64,000 nt of DNA. It comes from Corynebacterium sp. 74A. Its GTDB lineage: Bacteria; Actinomycetota; Actinomycetes; Mycobacteriales; Mycobacteriaceae. The notes under the pieces were generated by a model, which searched no databases, was not told the origin of the DNA, and was given only the letters and a program-made list of their open reading frames with translations. The DNA is taken from the NCBI RefSeq assembly GCF_008930665.1, contig NZ_PQMG01000002.1, positions 186,001 through 250,000 of the forward strand, in the 5' to 3' direction. The translations under genes and the position numbers were made by a program. Position 1 is the first letter of the stretch; each line of letters opens with the position of its first letter. Shown piece by piece: positions 17,734 through 25,721 of the stretch.

Positions 17734-18402
17734 GTGGGCATTTTTAAGCGCCGGTCTGGGCAGACCCCTTCATCGTCTGATTCGAAGAACACCAACCTCG
17801 TGGGGTCGATGGTGGACAAGCTCGGCGCCAAGGTCGATTCCGAAATCGCGTTGCAGAAGCGGATGATCGCCAAAACGAAAATCATCCAGAAGCATCTCCC
17901 CGCACTTGAGCGAAACTCCTGTCTTGCAGCAGTATCACAGGCTGGGATGGTCCTGCGAGACGATGAAGAGATTCTTTTTGCAGCCGTAGCCAAAGAAGCG
18001 GACTTAGATGTCGGATGCGTACTTGTCGCCACGGTGGATCGCATTTTTATTGCCTATAACAAGACGCTCAACTTCGCCCATACAGAGCTGCTCTACAGCG
18101 CAATCGATCGTATTGACGTGGGGCGTAATCTCCGAGGAGCATGGATTAATCTGTGGTCTAATGCCCAGATGATTCAACTCGAAAAGTGCACTCGGGATTT
18201 CGAGGAATTGCAGGACATTGTGCGCGAGCGCCAAACAGCCGGAGCGCAGGATGCAGCCACTTCGCCTTCCCAGGCCGCGGCTGCCCCTTCTGATCTCGAT
18301 ACCGGCATGGAACAGATTAAGAAACTTGCTGATCTTCATGCCCAAGGAATTCTCTCCGACGAGGAATTCGCGGCCGCGAAGGCCAAGGCCCTCGGACTCT
18401 AA
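17734..18402 (+). CDS. PH-like domain protein with C-terminal SHOCT domain
   Basis: This 222-residue soluble protein starts at a GTG six bases after a GGAGGA site. Residues ~55-150 have the alternating strand pattern of bacterial PH-like (YokE-type) domains (CVLVATVDRIFIAYNK ... AIDRIDVGRN). The last 28 residues (IKKLADLHAQGILSDEEFAA) are a classic SHOCT oligomerisation/targeting module. Between them is a Gln/Ala-rich linker. Such proteins are widespread in actinobacteria and are often linked to phage or membrane-stress loci; the function is not known. It is a single gene, with lower GC than its ESX neighbours, which may point to later acquisition. Confidence 0.8.
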   Translation: MGIFKRRSGQTPSSSDSKNTNLVGSMVDKLGAKVDSEIALQKRMIAKTKIIQKHLPALERNSCLAAVSQAGMVLRDDEEILFAAVAKEADLDVGCVLVATVDRIFIAYNKTLNFAHTELLYSAIDRIDVGRNLRGAWINLWSNAQMIQLEKCTRDFEELQDIVRERQTAGAQDAATSPSQAAAAPSDLDTGMEQIKKLADLHAQGILSDEEFAAAKAKALGL

Positions 18403-18429
18403 TAACCGCCATACGATGAGTTATCGCTA

Positions 18430-18459
18430 GTCACGACATCGGGCCGCTGTGGTCGTGAC
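18430..18459 (+). terminator. Hairpin downstream of the SHOCT gene
   Basis: GTCACGAC at 18430-18437 pairs with GTCGTGAC at 18452-18459. It sits 27 bases after the stop. No T-run follows, so it is a weak terminator candidate. Confidence 0.4.
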
Positions 18460-18603
18460 GGTGGCCTGGTGATAACACTGATGCGCTTGGGATGGGGACA
18501 CCCGAGTCAAGGGACCTCCATCCCAGTGCAAAGAGTTATACGCCGTTTGTGGAGCATCGCCACAGCGCGATAAGCGATATCGCTGACTAAGCGAAATTCT
18601 GAG

Positions 18604-18630
18604 TTGGGAGGCCCGAAGTACGGGTAGTCT
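18604..18630 (+). promoter_or_regulatory. Putative promoter of the mntR-like gene, leaderless
   Basis: TTGGGA (18604-18609) and TAGTCT (18625-18630) are spaced by 15 bases, and the ATG follows six bases after the -10. No ribosome-binding site fits, so the mRNA may start at or next to the ATG. Confidence 0.45.
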
Positions 18631-18636
18631 GGAAGC

Positions 18637-19323
18637 ATGTCTGTTAGCTCGTTATCTGCCAGTACCCAGAATTATGTGAAGATCATTTGGGGACTGAGCG
18701 AATGGAGTACGGCGCCCATCACCACGGGAATGATCGCAGACAAAGCTGGGGTGAAGAAGTCCACGGTCTCCGATGCGTTGCGCAAGCTTAGTGACGCCGG
18801 CCTCGTCGAGCACTCGCGCTATTCCGCAGTGACTCTAACGGATCTGGGCAGAGAGTACGCAGTGGCCATGGTGCGCAGGCACCGCCTGATCGAAACCTTC
18901 CTCGTGGACACCTTGGGATATCGCTGGGAACAGGTGGATCGCGAAGCGGATGCTCTTGAACATGTGGTGTCTGATCTGATGATCGAACGATTGGATGAGC
19001 ACCTTGGCCATCCACAACGCGACCCGCACGGGGATGCAATTCCTGACTCGCAGGGCACTATTATCCGCCCGCCCGCGGTGCGATTAACGGAATGCGAACC
19101 GCATTCCGTGGTGACCATTGCCCGCATTGCCGATGATGATCCACAGCTTTTGCAGTACCTTGCCGAACATGACATCGGCCTCGATACGCGCGTTCAGGTG
19201 ACGGCGGGACCGCCCTTTAGCGAGTCGATCACTATCACGCCGCACGACGGCGAGGAGGCACTCACTATCAGCAGCACCATAGCGCAGTCGATCTTCGCTA
19301 TCCCCTCGCAGCCGCAGGACTAA
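18637..19323 (+). CDS. mntR: DtxR-family metalloregulator, MntR type
   Basis: The 228-residue protein has an N-terminal winged helix (GMIADKAGVKKSTVSDALRKL, recognition helix ~35-55), a metal-binding dimerisation domain, and a C-terminal FeoA/SH3-like domain (~150-228). Where DtxR has Cys102 in the segment EACRWEH, this protein reads EADALEH: the Cys ligand is replaced by Asp, the change associated with Mn(II)-specific MntR proteins. It should repress manganese uptake genes when Mn is plentiful. No Mn transporter is in the window. It is monocistronic and convergent with a small unknown gene. Confidence 0.85.
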   Translation: MSVSSLSASTQNYVKIIWGLSEWSTAPITTGMIADKAGVKKSTVSDALRKLSDAGLVEHSRYSAVTLTDLGREYAVAMVRRHRLIETFLVDTLGYRWEQVDREADALEHVVSDLMIERLDEHLGHPQRDPHGDAIPDSQGTIIRPPAVRLTECEPHSVVTIARIADDDPQLLQYLAEHDIGLDTRVQVTAGPPFSESITITPHDGEEALTISSTIAQSIFAIPSQPQD

Positions 19324-19341
19324 CTACGCTGCGCCGCGCGA

Positions 19342-19602
19342 TCAGAAGAATCCGCGGAGCGCATCTGGGATTCGGGGCGGCGGCCCCATCTGCCAGGCTG
19401 CATCCACAAAACGGGTCACGTCGTCTTGATCGGCGTTGCGCAGGTAGAGGCTGACCATCCTCATGAAATATTCCATGACCTCTTCAGGCGCATGGGAGCT
19501 AGCCAAGATGCGCGTAGCCGATGCGGGGTTTCCCTCTTTGAGATCACTAAACATGCCTACGGCTTCTATCCAGTGACCATCGGAGGCTGGTTGTGCATCC
19601 AT
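19342..19602 (-). CDS. Small soluble protein of unknown function
   Basis: This encodes 86 residues (MDAQPASDGHWIEAVGMFSD...), mostly predicted helix, acidic, without signal peptide or membrane span. The start at 19602 is preceded by GAGGAGGAAGAGCG, a strong ribosome-binding site; the frame continues upstream to 19719 but that part has no such site. I recognise no family. The convergent neighbour is mntR, 18 bases away. Confidence 0.6.
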   Translation of the reverse strand: MDAQPASDGHWIEAVGMFSDLKEGNPASATRILASSHAPEEVMEYFMRMVSLYLRNADQDDVTRFVDAAWQMGPPPRIPDALRGFF

Positions 19603-20091
19603 CGCTCTTCCTCCCTCGTATGACGAGAAGTGTCCATCCACCGCACCAGCACCGGCTGCGTCGAGGACACAGCCACTGCCCATATCGGTGAACATGTGCA
19701 TGGTCTTCGGTTCACGCACTGCAGATCACAACAGAGCCGCAGTGTTCGTCTAGTCGAAGTTAAATGTTTGACACAGCCTATCACAAGCGCTCATAATTGC
19801 CGTGGATAACTACACACTGGTGCCCGCGGTCGCTGCGGGCGGGGCGGATTAGCGCATTTATGCAGCTCAAAGTGGATCACCACCGCTGCGAATGCATGAG
19901 TACGAGCCTTTCTGAGCGGGCCCGCACGGCCCCTCCGCGATGGAGCTTTCCCGTCGCGTGCTCATCGTCTCAGCGGCACGTGCCTCAGCGTGGTTATGCC
20001 ACAGCACGGCCCCCACACCAGGATCGTCCTCCACTGCGGGAAGCGCCGAGCAGCCCCTCAACACCAGCTACACACGCTTTAAGGAGTATGT
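19603..20091. other. Intergenic region without a recognised gene
   Basis: These 489 bases lie between divergent genes. Short open frames are present on both strands but none has a ribosome-binding site and a recognisable sequence together. An AAGGAG site just before 20092 belongs to the flavin reductase gene. An AT-rich patch near 19750-19800 (AAATGTTTGACAC, GCTCATAATT) is the likely promoter zone. Confidence 0.5.
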
Positions 20092-20673
20092 ATGACTAAC
20101 AAGAACGTAGTAGTACTTGTCGGAAGCTTGCGACGTGGATCCTTCGCCCGCAAGATCGCGAAGAATGTGATCCCCATGTTCCCCGAGGACATCTCCGCCG
20201 AGATCGTGGAGATCCGGGACCTACCTTTGTACGACTTCGATTATGACGATCCCGAGGTCGAGGACAAGACCACCCCGCAGGAGTACACCGAGTTCCGCGA
20301 GCGGCTCAAGCAAGCCGATGGCGTTCTCTTCGTTACGGCAGAAAACAACCGCACCATCCCCGCTGCACTGAAGAACGCCGTTGATATCGGATCCAAGCCC
20401 AACTCCGATGTGGCATGGAAGGGCCTGCCCGCCGCGATCATCAGCCACTCCGTTGGCCGCATGGGCGGCTACTCCTCCCAAAAGAACCTGAAGCTGGCAC
20501 TCTCCTACTTCGACATGCCGATGCTGGGGCAGCCGGAGGTATTCCTCGGCCAGTCGCCGACGCTTTTCGACGACAATGACAAGATCGCCGTGGAATCCAC
20601 GGTGGAGTTCCTCCAGGGCCACGTCCAGCGCTTCGTCGAGCTCATGGAAGCCAACCCGCGAAACAAGGCCTAA
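20092..20673 (+). CDS. NADPH-dependent FMN reductase family protein
   Basis: This 193-residue flavodoxin-like protein carries the FMN phosphate loop near its N-terminus (LVGSLRRGSFARKIA, residues 10-24) and the AENNRTIPAALKNAVD segment (~82-97), which corresponds to the PEYN loop of chromate/quinone/azo reductases (YieF, ArsH-like, SsuE). It should bind FMN as a dimer or tetramer and reduce quinones, azo compounds or metals with NAD(P)H. A good AAGGAG lies ahead of the ATG. It is monocistronic. A structured element with a T-tail follows about 50 bases after the stop and may end its transcript. Confidence 0.9.
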   Translation: MTNKNVVVLVGSLRRGSFARKIAKNVIPMFPEDISAEIVEIRDLPLYDFDYDDPEVEDKTTPQEYTEFRERLKQADGVLFVTAENNRTIPAALKNAVDIGSKPNSDVAWKGLPAAIISHSVGRMGGYSSQKNLKLALSYFDMPMLGQPEVFLGQSPTLFDDNDKIAVESTVEFLQGHVQRFVELMEANPRNKA

Positions 20674-20725
20674 CGCCCCGTGCGCGGAGGGGTACGTACA
20701 CCCCAACCAATTGCGCTCACGAATT

Positions 20726-20836
20726 AAGCCGCGCCAATCGTTTCGGTCTGCACGTACCGGCGACTAGTGGAGGCAACAGCTTTGGGTCTCTAGCTACCAC
20801 CCACTAGCTGTGCAGCCTCCTGGCGCGGCTTTTTCG
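20726..20836 (+). ncRNA. Candidate structured RNA ending in a terminator-like T-run
   Basis: Four nested helices can be drawn by eye: 20726-20736 with 20821-20831 (11 bp, perfect, AAGCCGCGCCA), 20769-20774 with 20815-20820 (GGAGGC/GCCTCC), 20776-20781 with 20806-20811 (ACAGCT/AGCTGT) and 20783-20787 with 20799-20803 (TGGGT/ACCCA). A side hairpin (CGGT/ACCG) fits in 20744-20759. The outer 3' strand runs into TTTTTCG. The fold could be a small RNA, or the elaborate terminator of the upstream flavin reductase gene, or the remains of a small inverted-repeat element. No known RNA family was recognised. Confidence 0.45.
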
Positions 20837-21019
20837 TACCTCTTTAACGGCGCCACCGAGGTGCGGTGAGTTCTATGAAAGTGCCGATCCACATAGACGA
20901 CTGGGCAGCACTCCACTATCCGCCGCTCTACCGAGCTCGCCCTCGATCACTTCGGCTCCCTCAACAAACTCATCTTGCGCGGTGCCATCGGACGGAGCAA
21001 AGCGCCGCGTCGGAAACCA

Positions 21020-21154
21020 CTATCCGGACAAGCGATAGTAGTTAAGCCGCGCCACTAATTTCTCAGCGCGGGTGGGATCATCCGCCCTCAACCCGCGTTC
21101 GCGAAGCAATTCGATCTGTTCCCTATAGGTCTTGAACTGCTTCATCTGCCTCAT
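21020..21154 (-). pseudogene. Truncated Abi-family (Abi_2) gene, first remnant
   Basis: Forty-four residues remain: after MRQMKQF comes KTYREQIELLRERG, then RADDPTRAEKLVARLNYYRLSG and a stop. This matches the N-terminus of AbiD/AbiF-type abortive-infection proteins (Pfam Abi_2), whose members are normally ~300 residues and continue from YYRLSGYW. The stop comes exactly where the conserved core should continue, so the gene has lost its 3' four fifths. The remaining stretch could not be active. Confidence 0.6.
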
Positions 21155-21313
21155 ATGTACCCCAGCACACAAGACAAGGACCGGCCCTGCCCCCACCGAG
21201 GTGGGCAGCGGAACCGGTCATGTTGGTGCTTATACTACCTCGCGAACCCCACCGAAGCGAGGAAGATCTGCACACTCGTGGAACACTGCCCTGCGTGTTC
21301 ATTGGCTCTCTGT

Positions 21314-21461
21314 CGCCAGCGATCATCTCCGCGCCCTCTCAGAGCAGGACCACGAGGTGGCCGGCGCCCTGCACCCCATCGATATGGCAGAGGAGGGTAG
21401 ATGAACAGCTCCGTGACCTGCTACGGCTCCACGGTGGAGGCGCTGCGTCTGGCCGCAGGCC
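21314..21461 (+). pseudogene. Displaced fragment of the Pro/Cys-rich operon (junction of its first two genes)
   Basis: This ~148-bp stretch is about 90% identical to the minus strand of 2063-2209. It contains the last ~27 codons of the small helical gene (SDHLRALSEQDHEVAGALHP) and the first ~19 codons of the Pro/Cys-rich gene (MNSSVTCYGSTVEALRLAAG), with the same stop/start overlap region. Homology ends abruptly after the Ala-Gly codons. It points the opposite way to the original. Neither reading frame is complete, so it is a relic of a second copy or a recombination scar. Confidence 0.8.
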
Positions 21462-21506
21462 TGCTGCTGTCAACGGGTGGATCCGAATACGTTCTTTTAA
21501 AAGGGA

Positions 21507-21665
21507 CTACCCAATAAGGATGCCGTGAGGCATGTCTCCGTATCGAGCTGGTTGAGCCCTTCCCCGCGCGAGGAAGGTCCCTGCAGCTGCCTTGTCGTCG
21601 ATGCGCATGCCGCGTTGCTCGAGCAGTTCTACCTGTTGCTCGTAGCTCAGCCACCTTTTCTCCAT
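21507..21665 (-). pseudogene. Truncated Abi-family gene, second remnant
   Basis: This is a 52-codon frame whose first ~31 residues (MEKRWLSYEQQVELLEQRGM then RIDDKAAAGTFL) match the N-terminus of Abi_2-type proteins. After that the frame departs from the family (ARGRAQPARYGDMPHG) and stops, consistent with a frameshift or junction. It differs clearly in sequence from the first remnant, so two different Abi genes have decayed here rather than one duplicated. Confidence 0.55.
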
Positions 21666-21892
21666 CGCGTATGCCTCCATAGAAATGAAAGGCCCCAGTC
21701 ATGTGTGCATTACCCACAAGGGGAAGAGGCCTGACCGAGGATCTATCACCGAACATTTTACGTCACCGCGCCCACTGGCACAACGGTACTGCTGTCAGGG
21801 TATCCGGATCGGGGAACGTTCACCGGCATAAAGGCGAGAAGACACAGTCGCGCTCGCGCGCACCCCGAATCATGTCACCCTAGGCGCTTATC

Positions 21893-21973
21893 ATGGCTAC
21901 TACTGAGTTTCAGGCATGTACCGACGCTGCCTCGGCGGCTATCCGAGCCCACGAGCAGCTCTATCAGCCCTGA
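21893..21973 (+). other. 26-codon open frame, possible gene start fragment
   Basis: ATG-initiated frame reading MATTEFQACTDAASAAIRAH plus six residues, then TGA. It has an Ala-rich helical look similar to the N-termini of type VII-type helical proteins, but is too short to classify and has no clear ribosome-binding site. It may be another relic in the decayed region. Confidence 0.2.
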
Positions 21974-22044
21974 GAGGAGCACGGCCACCTACACCCCATG
22001 GACCGAATCCACACCTATCCGCCACTGCTCCCCCACCCCGTTAA

Positions 22045-22203
22045 CTAGCGCTCATCATCTCGCTCATCTGCGCCATCGCCAGAGTCCCGCCGCTGCGATG
22101 GGCGCGCGCCTTTGCCGAGGACCTTGGCGGCGACCACCACTGTGGGAGTCACCAAGGTGATGAAGAAGATGAGAACAATGATGAGGATGTCGCCTGCGCC
22201 CAT
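22045..22203 (-). CDS. Small single-span membrane protein
   Basis: This 52-residue protein has one membrane segment (ILIIVLIFFITLVTPTVVVA, residues 6-25) and a charged, Arg/Asp-rich cytoplasmic tail. The start at 22203 has a GGAGG nine bases upstream. It follows the 815-residue membrane protein by about 28 bases on the same strand, so the two probably share a transcript, and it may be an accessory subunit. No family is recognised. The reading frame extends upstream to 22365, overlapping the other gene, but lacks a sensible start there. Confidence 0.65.
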   Translation of the reverse strand: MGAGDILIIVLIFFITLVTPTVVVAAKVLGKGARPSQRRDSGDGADERDDER

Positions 22204-22231
22204 GGTTGCGCACCTCCGTGCTGTCGTCGGG

Positions 22232-24679
22232 TTAGGAGTCCTTGTCTTCTGGATCCGCGGCTGCGATCGGCTGGGGTGCTGGGCCGCGGGGCGGATCATC
22301 GAGGTGATCGCCCTTAAAGCGCCAGCCCTGCATGGTGACAGAGAGCTCCTTCGGATCGCGGTCACGATTCTTATTGGGTTTAGAGGGGCGATGGAAATAG
22401 GGCACCTCTTCGCCCTCGTCGTTGACGCGGGTGGGCAAGGGCGGCAGCTTCTCCGGGGAGAAGCGTGAGTTCTTGCGAATCTCCAGCAGCTCCTTGTCGG
22501 TGAAATTAGCGTTCACCGCCCAGATCACTGTGTCGTGGTCCTTGTACACCGGGGTGAGCCCAGGTGATTCCCAGCTACCGTGGTCGAGGCGCAGGTGTGG
22601 GTGCTGGAAGGGCCAGAAGATCGGCGGGGAGGAGATGTAGTACTTCACGTTGAGTTCTTTGACCATTTCATCGGCAAAGTTCTCCTCATCCGGATCATAG
22701 GTGGTGCCAGCGCCCACCAAGTTCGGATAATCATGGGCGATGTGTGTCGGCGAACCAATGGGCGGCTCGGGCCACTGATAGTGCTTAAACACCGCGGGCA
22801 GCCCGTTATAGGCATACATCCACCCATGACCATCCGCCGGCTCACCAATGATCGTTCCCTCATAGGCACCGGGCTGCTTGGCCAGCCAGTCGAAGGCATG
22901 GCGATCATAGGGGGTGACCATGCGCTCTACGCGGTAGGTGGAGCCCACCGCCCACTGGTCGCCGCCGCGCACAGCCGCCTGGGCCTCGTCGATGGCCACG
23001 AGTACCACGATTCCGCTGAAGAGCAGCGATACCGCGGCAGAGGCCGCCGCCCAGGCACGCACCTGTTTGCTTGGGGCGGGATCGTCATAGTCTGGGGAGT
23101 GGGCATGCTCCCCCGCTGCGGCACGGGCGCGGCGTATCTGGGAACGACGCAGCCACCAAGTCACAGGGGCCAAAGACACTAGCCGCACCGCGGCAGCGAG
23201 GGCCACGCCGGCGCCGGCGGCGATGAAGATCCCCACCGGCATCACCAGTCGGTGTGGGCCGTTGTAGTGCAACGCCGAGATCATGTGCAGCAGATCTCCC
23301 ACGCCGGTGCCGAAGGGCTCGAAGGCTTCGGTGGTGACCGCCAAGAACACTCCATAGGCTGCGGCAGCCCACAGCGCGCGACGCCACAGCAGCGCCACAA
23401 TGCCGCCGGCCAATGCCAGCCAGAGCAGCCCCATGTGGGACTCAAATATCTCGGTGTGGCGGGTCTGCAACGTAGCGGCGTGATACCACGCCTCCGAACG
23501 GGAGAAACCGAAGTCCTCCCCGAAGGCCTCCACTTCCTTCGTCGCGCCGAAACCAGCCACAATCTGGGGCAAGAGCACTAGCATTGCGCCTGCACCAGTC
23601 GCGGAAAGCAACCCCACATCCTTCAACCGGACGAGAATGCGTTCCCGCCAATTCGCCGGTGTCGTCGACGGCGACCACAGCAGATACAACAGCCAATAAC
23701 AGGCCACGAGTGTCACCACGATCGTGACTACCGAGGAATGCACTTGGGCCGCGCCCAAAAAAGCCATCCCGGCGGCCAACGCCCGGCCAGGGTTCTCCGA
23801 CACCTTCATCATCGCGCAGCCAGCGATCATCGCCATGCCTACACCCGCGATATACGGCCACGCCCCCACGTAGTGCCCGATCCAGAACACAGCCGGAATA
23901 GCGTAAACAATAATCGCGGCGAAGGCGGCCGCAATGCCCGCCGCCATGCCGCGCGAGCCAAGGATGCGCCATGCCACATAGGCTGCGGCCATCACAAAGC
24001 CCAGTGCTGGGAGCATGATGGAGGATATATTCAGTGCCTCGATAACGGAGTAGTTGCTGGCGTCGACAAGCGCAAAAACCCCAGCATGCCAACCGGAGGG
24101 ATAAAACTGGCTCACCTCGGGCTCGCGGGAGAGTACCTCACCCATGCGGGTCGGCGACGCCATGTGGTTCTCCGCGATGTAGCGCACCACATTGGCGTGC
24201 CATTCCACATCCCAGCCTTGGTGGATCGAGCCCAGCCCCTCGGGGGTGTCTGTGAGGATCTCCAGCCCCCGTCGGAGGAACATACTGACCCCCAGGAGCA
24301 CACCGGCCGCCGCGATCAACCAGGTGTAGGTGCGGCTATTGCGCGCGCGGCGTCGCACCGCGTCGGTGATACGCGAGGAGGCATCGCCCCAGCCTTCGCC
24401 GCCGCGCGCCCGCGCGAAGCGCCGTTGGGCAATCACGAGCCGCGCCAACCCCCATAGGGCTGCGATCACCCACATGCTGATGATGCCGCCGCGGATAAAT
24501 CCACCGTCGTAGTCTTTATCGATAGCGCCGGCCAACCACGCCAACAACCCGTAGATGCCGAAGCTCAGCGGCAAGGACATGGCAGCTGCGCTCGAGGGAC
24601 GCAGCCCGCTGATCAGGGCGAAAATAAAGCCGGGCAGCAGAAAGACCAGACTGGTGATGGTGAGCACCGAGAACAACAA
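22232..24679 (-). CDS. Large polytopic membrane protein, DUF6541-type, GT-C-like
   Basis: The 815-residue protein has about 12-14 membrane segments over residues 1-510, a cytoplasmic Arg-rich loop (~85-105), a further segment near 550, and a ~240-residue soluble C-terminal domain (from ~570) rich in Tyr, Trp, Asp and Pro. The first large external loop contains DVEWHANVVRYIAENH, with an Asp and a Glu in the place where GT-C glycosyltransferases hold their catalytic acid. The layout matches DUF6541 membrane proteins of corynebacteria and mycobacteria, thought to be GT-C-fold enzymes of envelope glycan synthesis. Donor and acceptor are unknown. It lies downstream of truA on the same strand, as in related genomes. 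Confidence 0.75.
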   Translation of the reverse strand: MLFSVLTITSLVFLLPGFIFALISGLRPSSAAAMSLPLSFGIYGLLAWLAGAIDKDYDGGFIRGGIISMWVIAALWGLARLVIAQRRFARARGGEGWGDASSRITDAVRRRARNSRTYTWLIAAAGVLLGVSMFLRRGLEILTDTPEGLGSIHQGWDVEWHANVVRYIAENHMASPTRMGEVLSREPEVSQFYPSGWHAGVFALVDASNYSVIEALNISSIMLPALGFVMAAAYVAWRILGSRGMAAGIAAAFAAIIVYAIPAVFWIGHYVGAWPYIAGVGMAMIAGCAMMKVSENPGRALAAGMAFLGAAQVHSSVVTIVVTLVACYWLLYLLWSPSTTPANWRERILVRLKDVGLLSATGAGAMLVLLPQIVAGFGATKEVEAFGEDFGFSRSEAWYHAATLQTRHTEIFESHMGLLWLALAGGIVALLWRRALWAAAAYGVFLAVTTEAFEPFGTGVGDLLHMISALHYNGPHRLVMPVGIFIAAGAGVALAAAVRLVSLAPVTWWLRRSQIRRARAAAGEHAHSPDYDDPAPSKQVRAWAAASAAVSLLFSGIVVLVAIDEAQAAVRGGDQWAVGSTYRVERMVTPYDRHAFDWLAKQPGAYEGTIIGEPADGHGWMYAYNGLPAVFKHYQWPEPPIGSPTHIAHDYPNLVGAGTTYDPDEENFADEMVKELNVKYYISSPPIFWPFQHPHLRLDHGSWESPGLTPVYKDHDTVIWAVNANFTDKELLEIRKNSRFSPEKLPPLPTRVNDEGEEVPYFHRPSKPNKNRDRDPKELSVTMQGWRFKGDHLDDPPRGPAPQPIAAADPEDKDS

Positions 24680-24778
24680 CGCGTCTACCCTGCCTTCATT
24701 ACTCGCATGAGGGATACTGCACGGACTTTTATCCTAGACCCACTACCCCACGGGCAGGTATGCCCGCGCTGCACACCG

Positions 24779-25666
24779 CTAGTGATCACGGCGTTTTTTG
24801 GTCACGAGGGAGCGTGCCTGCAGCTCCTCGACGCTCGTCGGATAGTCCACCCCGGCCAGCGCCAGCCCTCGTGCTGGGGCCAACCGCAGCCGCGGGGAAC
24901 GGGTGTCGCGGAGAAGCAGATCGTCCACGAACTCCACCGGTTCGGCGCCGCGACCTACCTCGATGCAGGCGCCGACGAGGGCGCGCACCATGTTCCAGCA
25001 AAACGCATCCGCGCTTAGCGACGCTTGAAAGAGCCGGGGCTCCAGGGCAGTGGAGATATCCTCCCACTGGAAATACTGCAGAGTGCGGATCGTAGTGGCG
25101 TGGGGCTTGGCTTTGCAGAAGCCCGCAAAATCGTGCAGGCCGAGCAGCCGGTCCGCGGCCTGGTGCATCAGCTCGAGATCCAGTTCGTGACGGACCTGCG
25201 CGGTATCGCGGCGACGCAACGGGTGGGCTCCGGCGCGGGCACAGGTGAGACGGTAGACGTAGTGGCGTCGTAAAGCGGAAAAACGCGCGTCGAAACCCTG
25301 CGGGGCAAGCTGCACATCGCGGACCTGGATATCGCCCTGGAGCATCTTATTCAGCCGCGTCACCAAACGCGCGGGATCGCCATTAATGGAGCGGGACTCC
25401 AGGGCCGCAGCAGGCACATCAGCATGGGCGACCTGGGCGAGGGCATGGACGCCCGCATCGGTACGGCCAGCCACAACCAGCTCAATGGGCTGGCGAAAGA
25501 TCGTGCTCAGCCGCTCTTCCAGCTCCTCTTGCACCGTGCGCGGGCGCGGGGCATCGGGGTGCGCACGGTTGAATTGTTTGGCCCAGCCGTGAAAGTCCGT
25601 GCCGTCATAGGCGAGGTCAAAGCGCAGGCGGACAGTATCAGACTGCGCGGTGTCGATCTCAGACAC
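24779..25666 (-). CDS. truA: tRNA pseudouridine(38-40) synthase TruA
   Basis: TruA isomerises uridines 38-40 in the anticodon arm of many tRNAs. The 295-residue protein has the N-terminal DLAYDGTDFHGWAKQ motif and the catalytic-Asp loop VVAGRTDAGVHALAQV (Asp ~68), plus the conserved YRLTC and FCWNMVRALVGA segments. Its length is slightly above the usual 250-270 because of a short N-terminal extension and C-terminal tail. It sits downstream of rplQ's cluster, as is typical of actinobacteria, but is here separated from rplQ by two genes. Confidence 0.96.
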   Translation of the reverse strand: MSEIDTAQSDTVRLRFDLAYDGTDFHGWAKQFNRAHPDAPRPRTVQEELEERLSTIFRQPIELVVAGRTDAGVHALAQVAHADVPAAALESRSINGDPARLVTRLNKMLQGDIQVRDVQLAPQGFDARFSALRRHYVYRLTCARAGAHPLRRRDTAQVRHELDLELMHQAADRLLGLHDFAGFCKAKPHATTIRTLQYFQWEDISTALEPRLFQASLSADAFCWNMVRALVGACIEVGRGAEPVEFVDDLLLRDTRSPRLRLAPARGLALAGVDYPTSVEELQARSLVTKKRRDH

Positions 25667-25721
25667 GGGAGATAATCCTCCTTGCGGGATGAGCGAGACA
25701 CGGCCACGGTGACGCGGCCGT

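Larger units (their letters stand above)
20674..22044. other. 1.4-kb decayed region
   Basis: Between the flavin reductase and the small membrane protein no intact gene is seen. The region holds the candidate RNA, two Abi-family remnants and the displaced operon fragment listed separately. The rest (about 20840-21010, 21160-21310, 21670-21890) shows no recognisable coding sequence. This is the most rearranged part of the window. Confidence 0.7.

Noticed and set aside
21123-21326. A 67-codon minus-strand frame in the decayed region
   Set aside because: It has no recognisable product; the real minus-strand signal here is the shorter Abi-like frame in another register.
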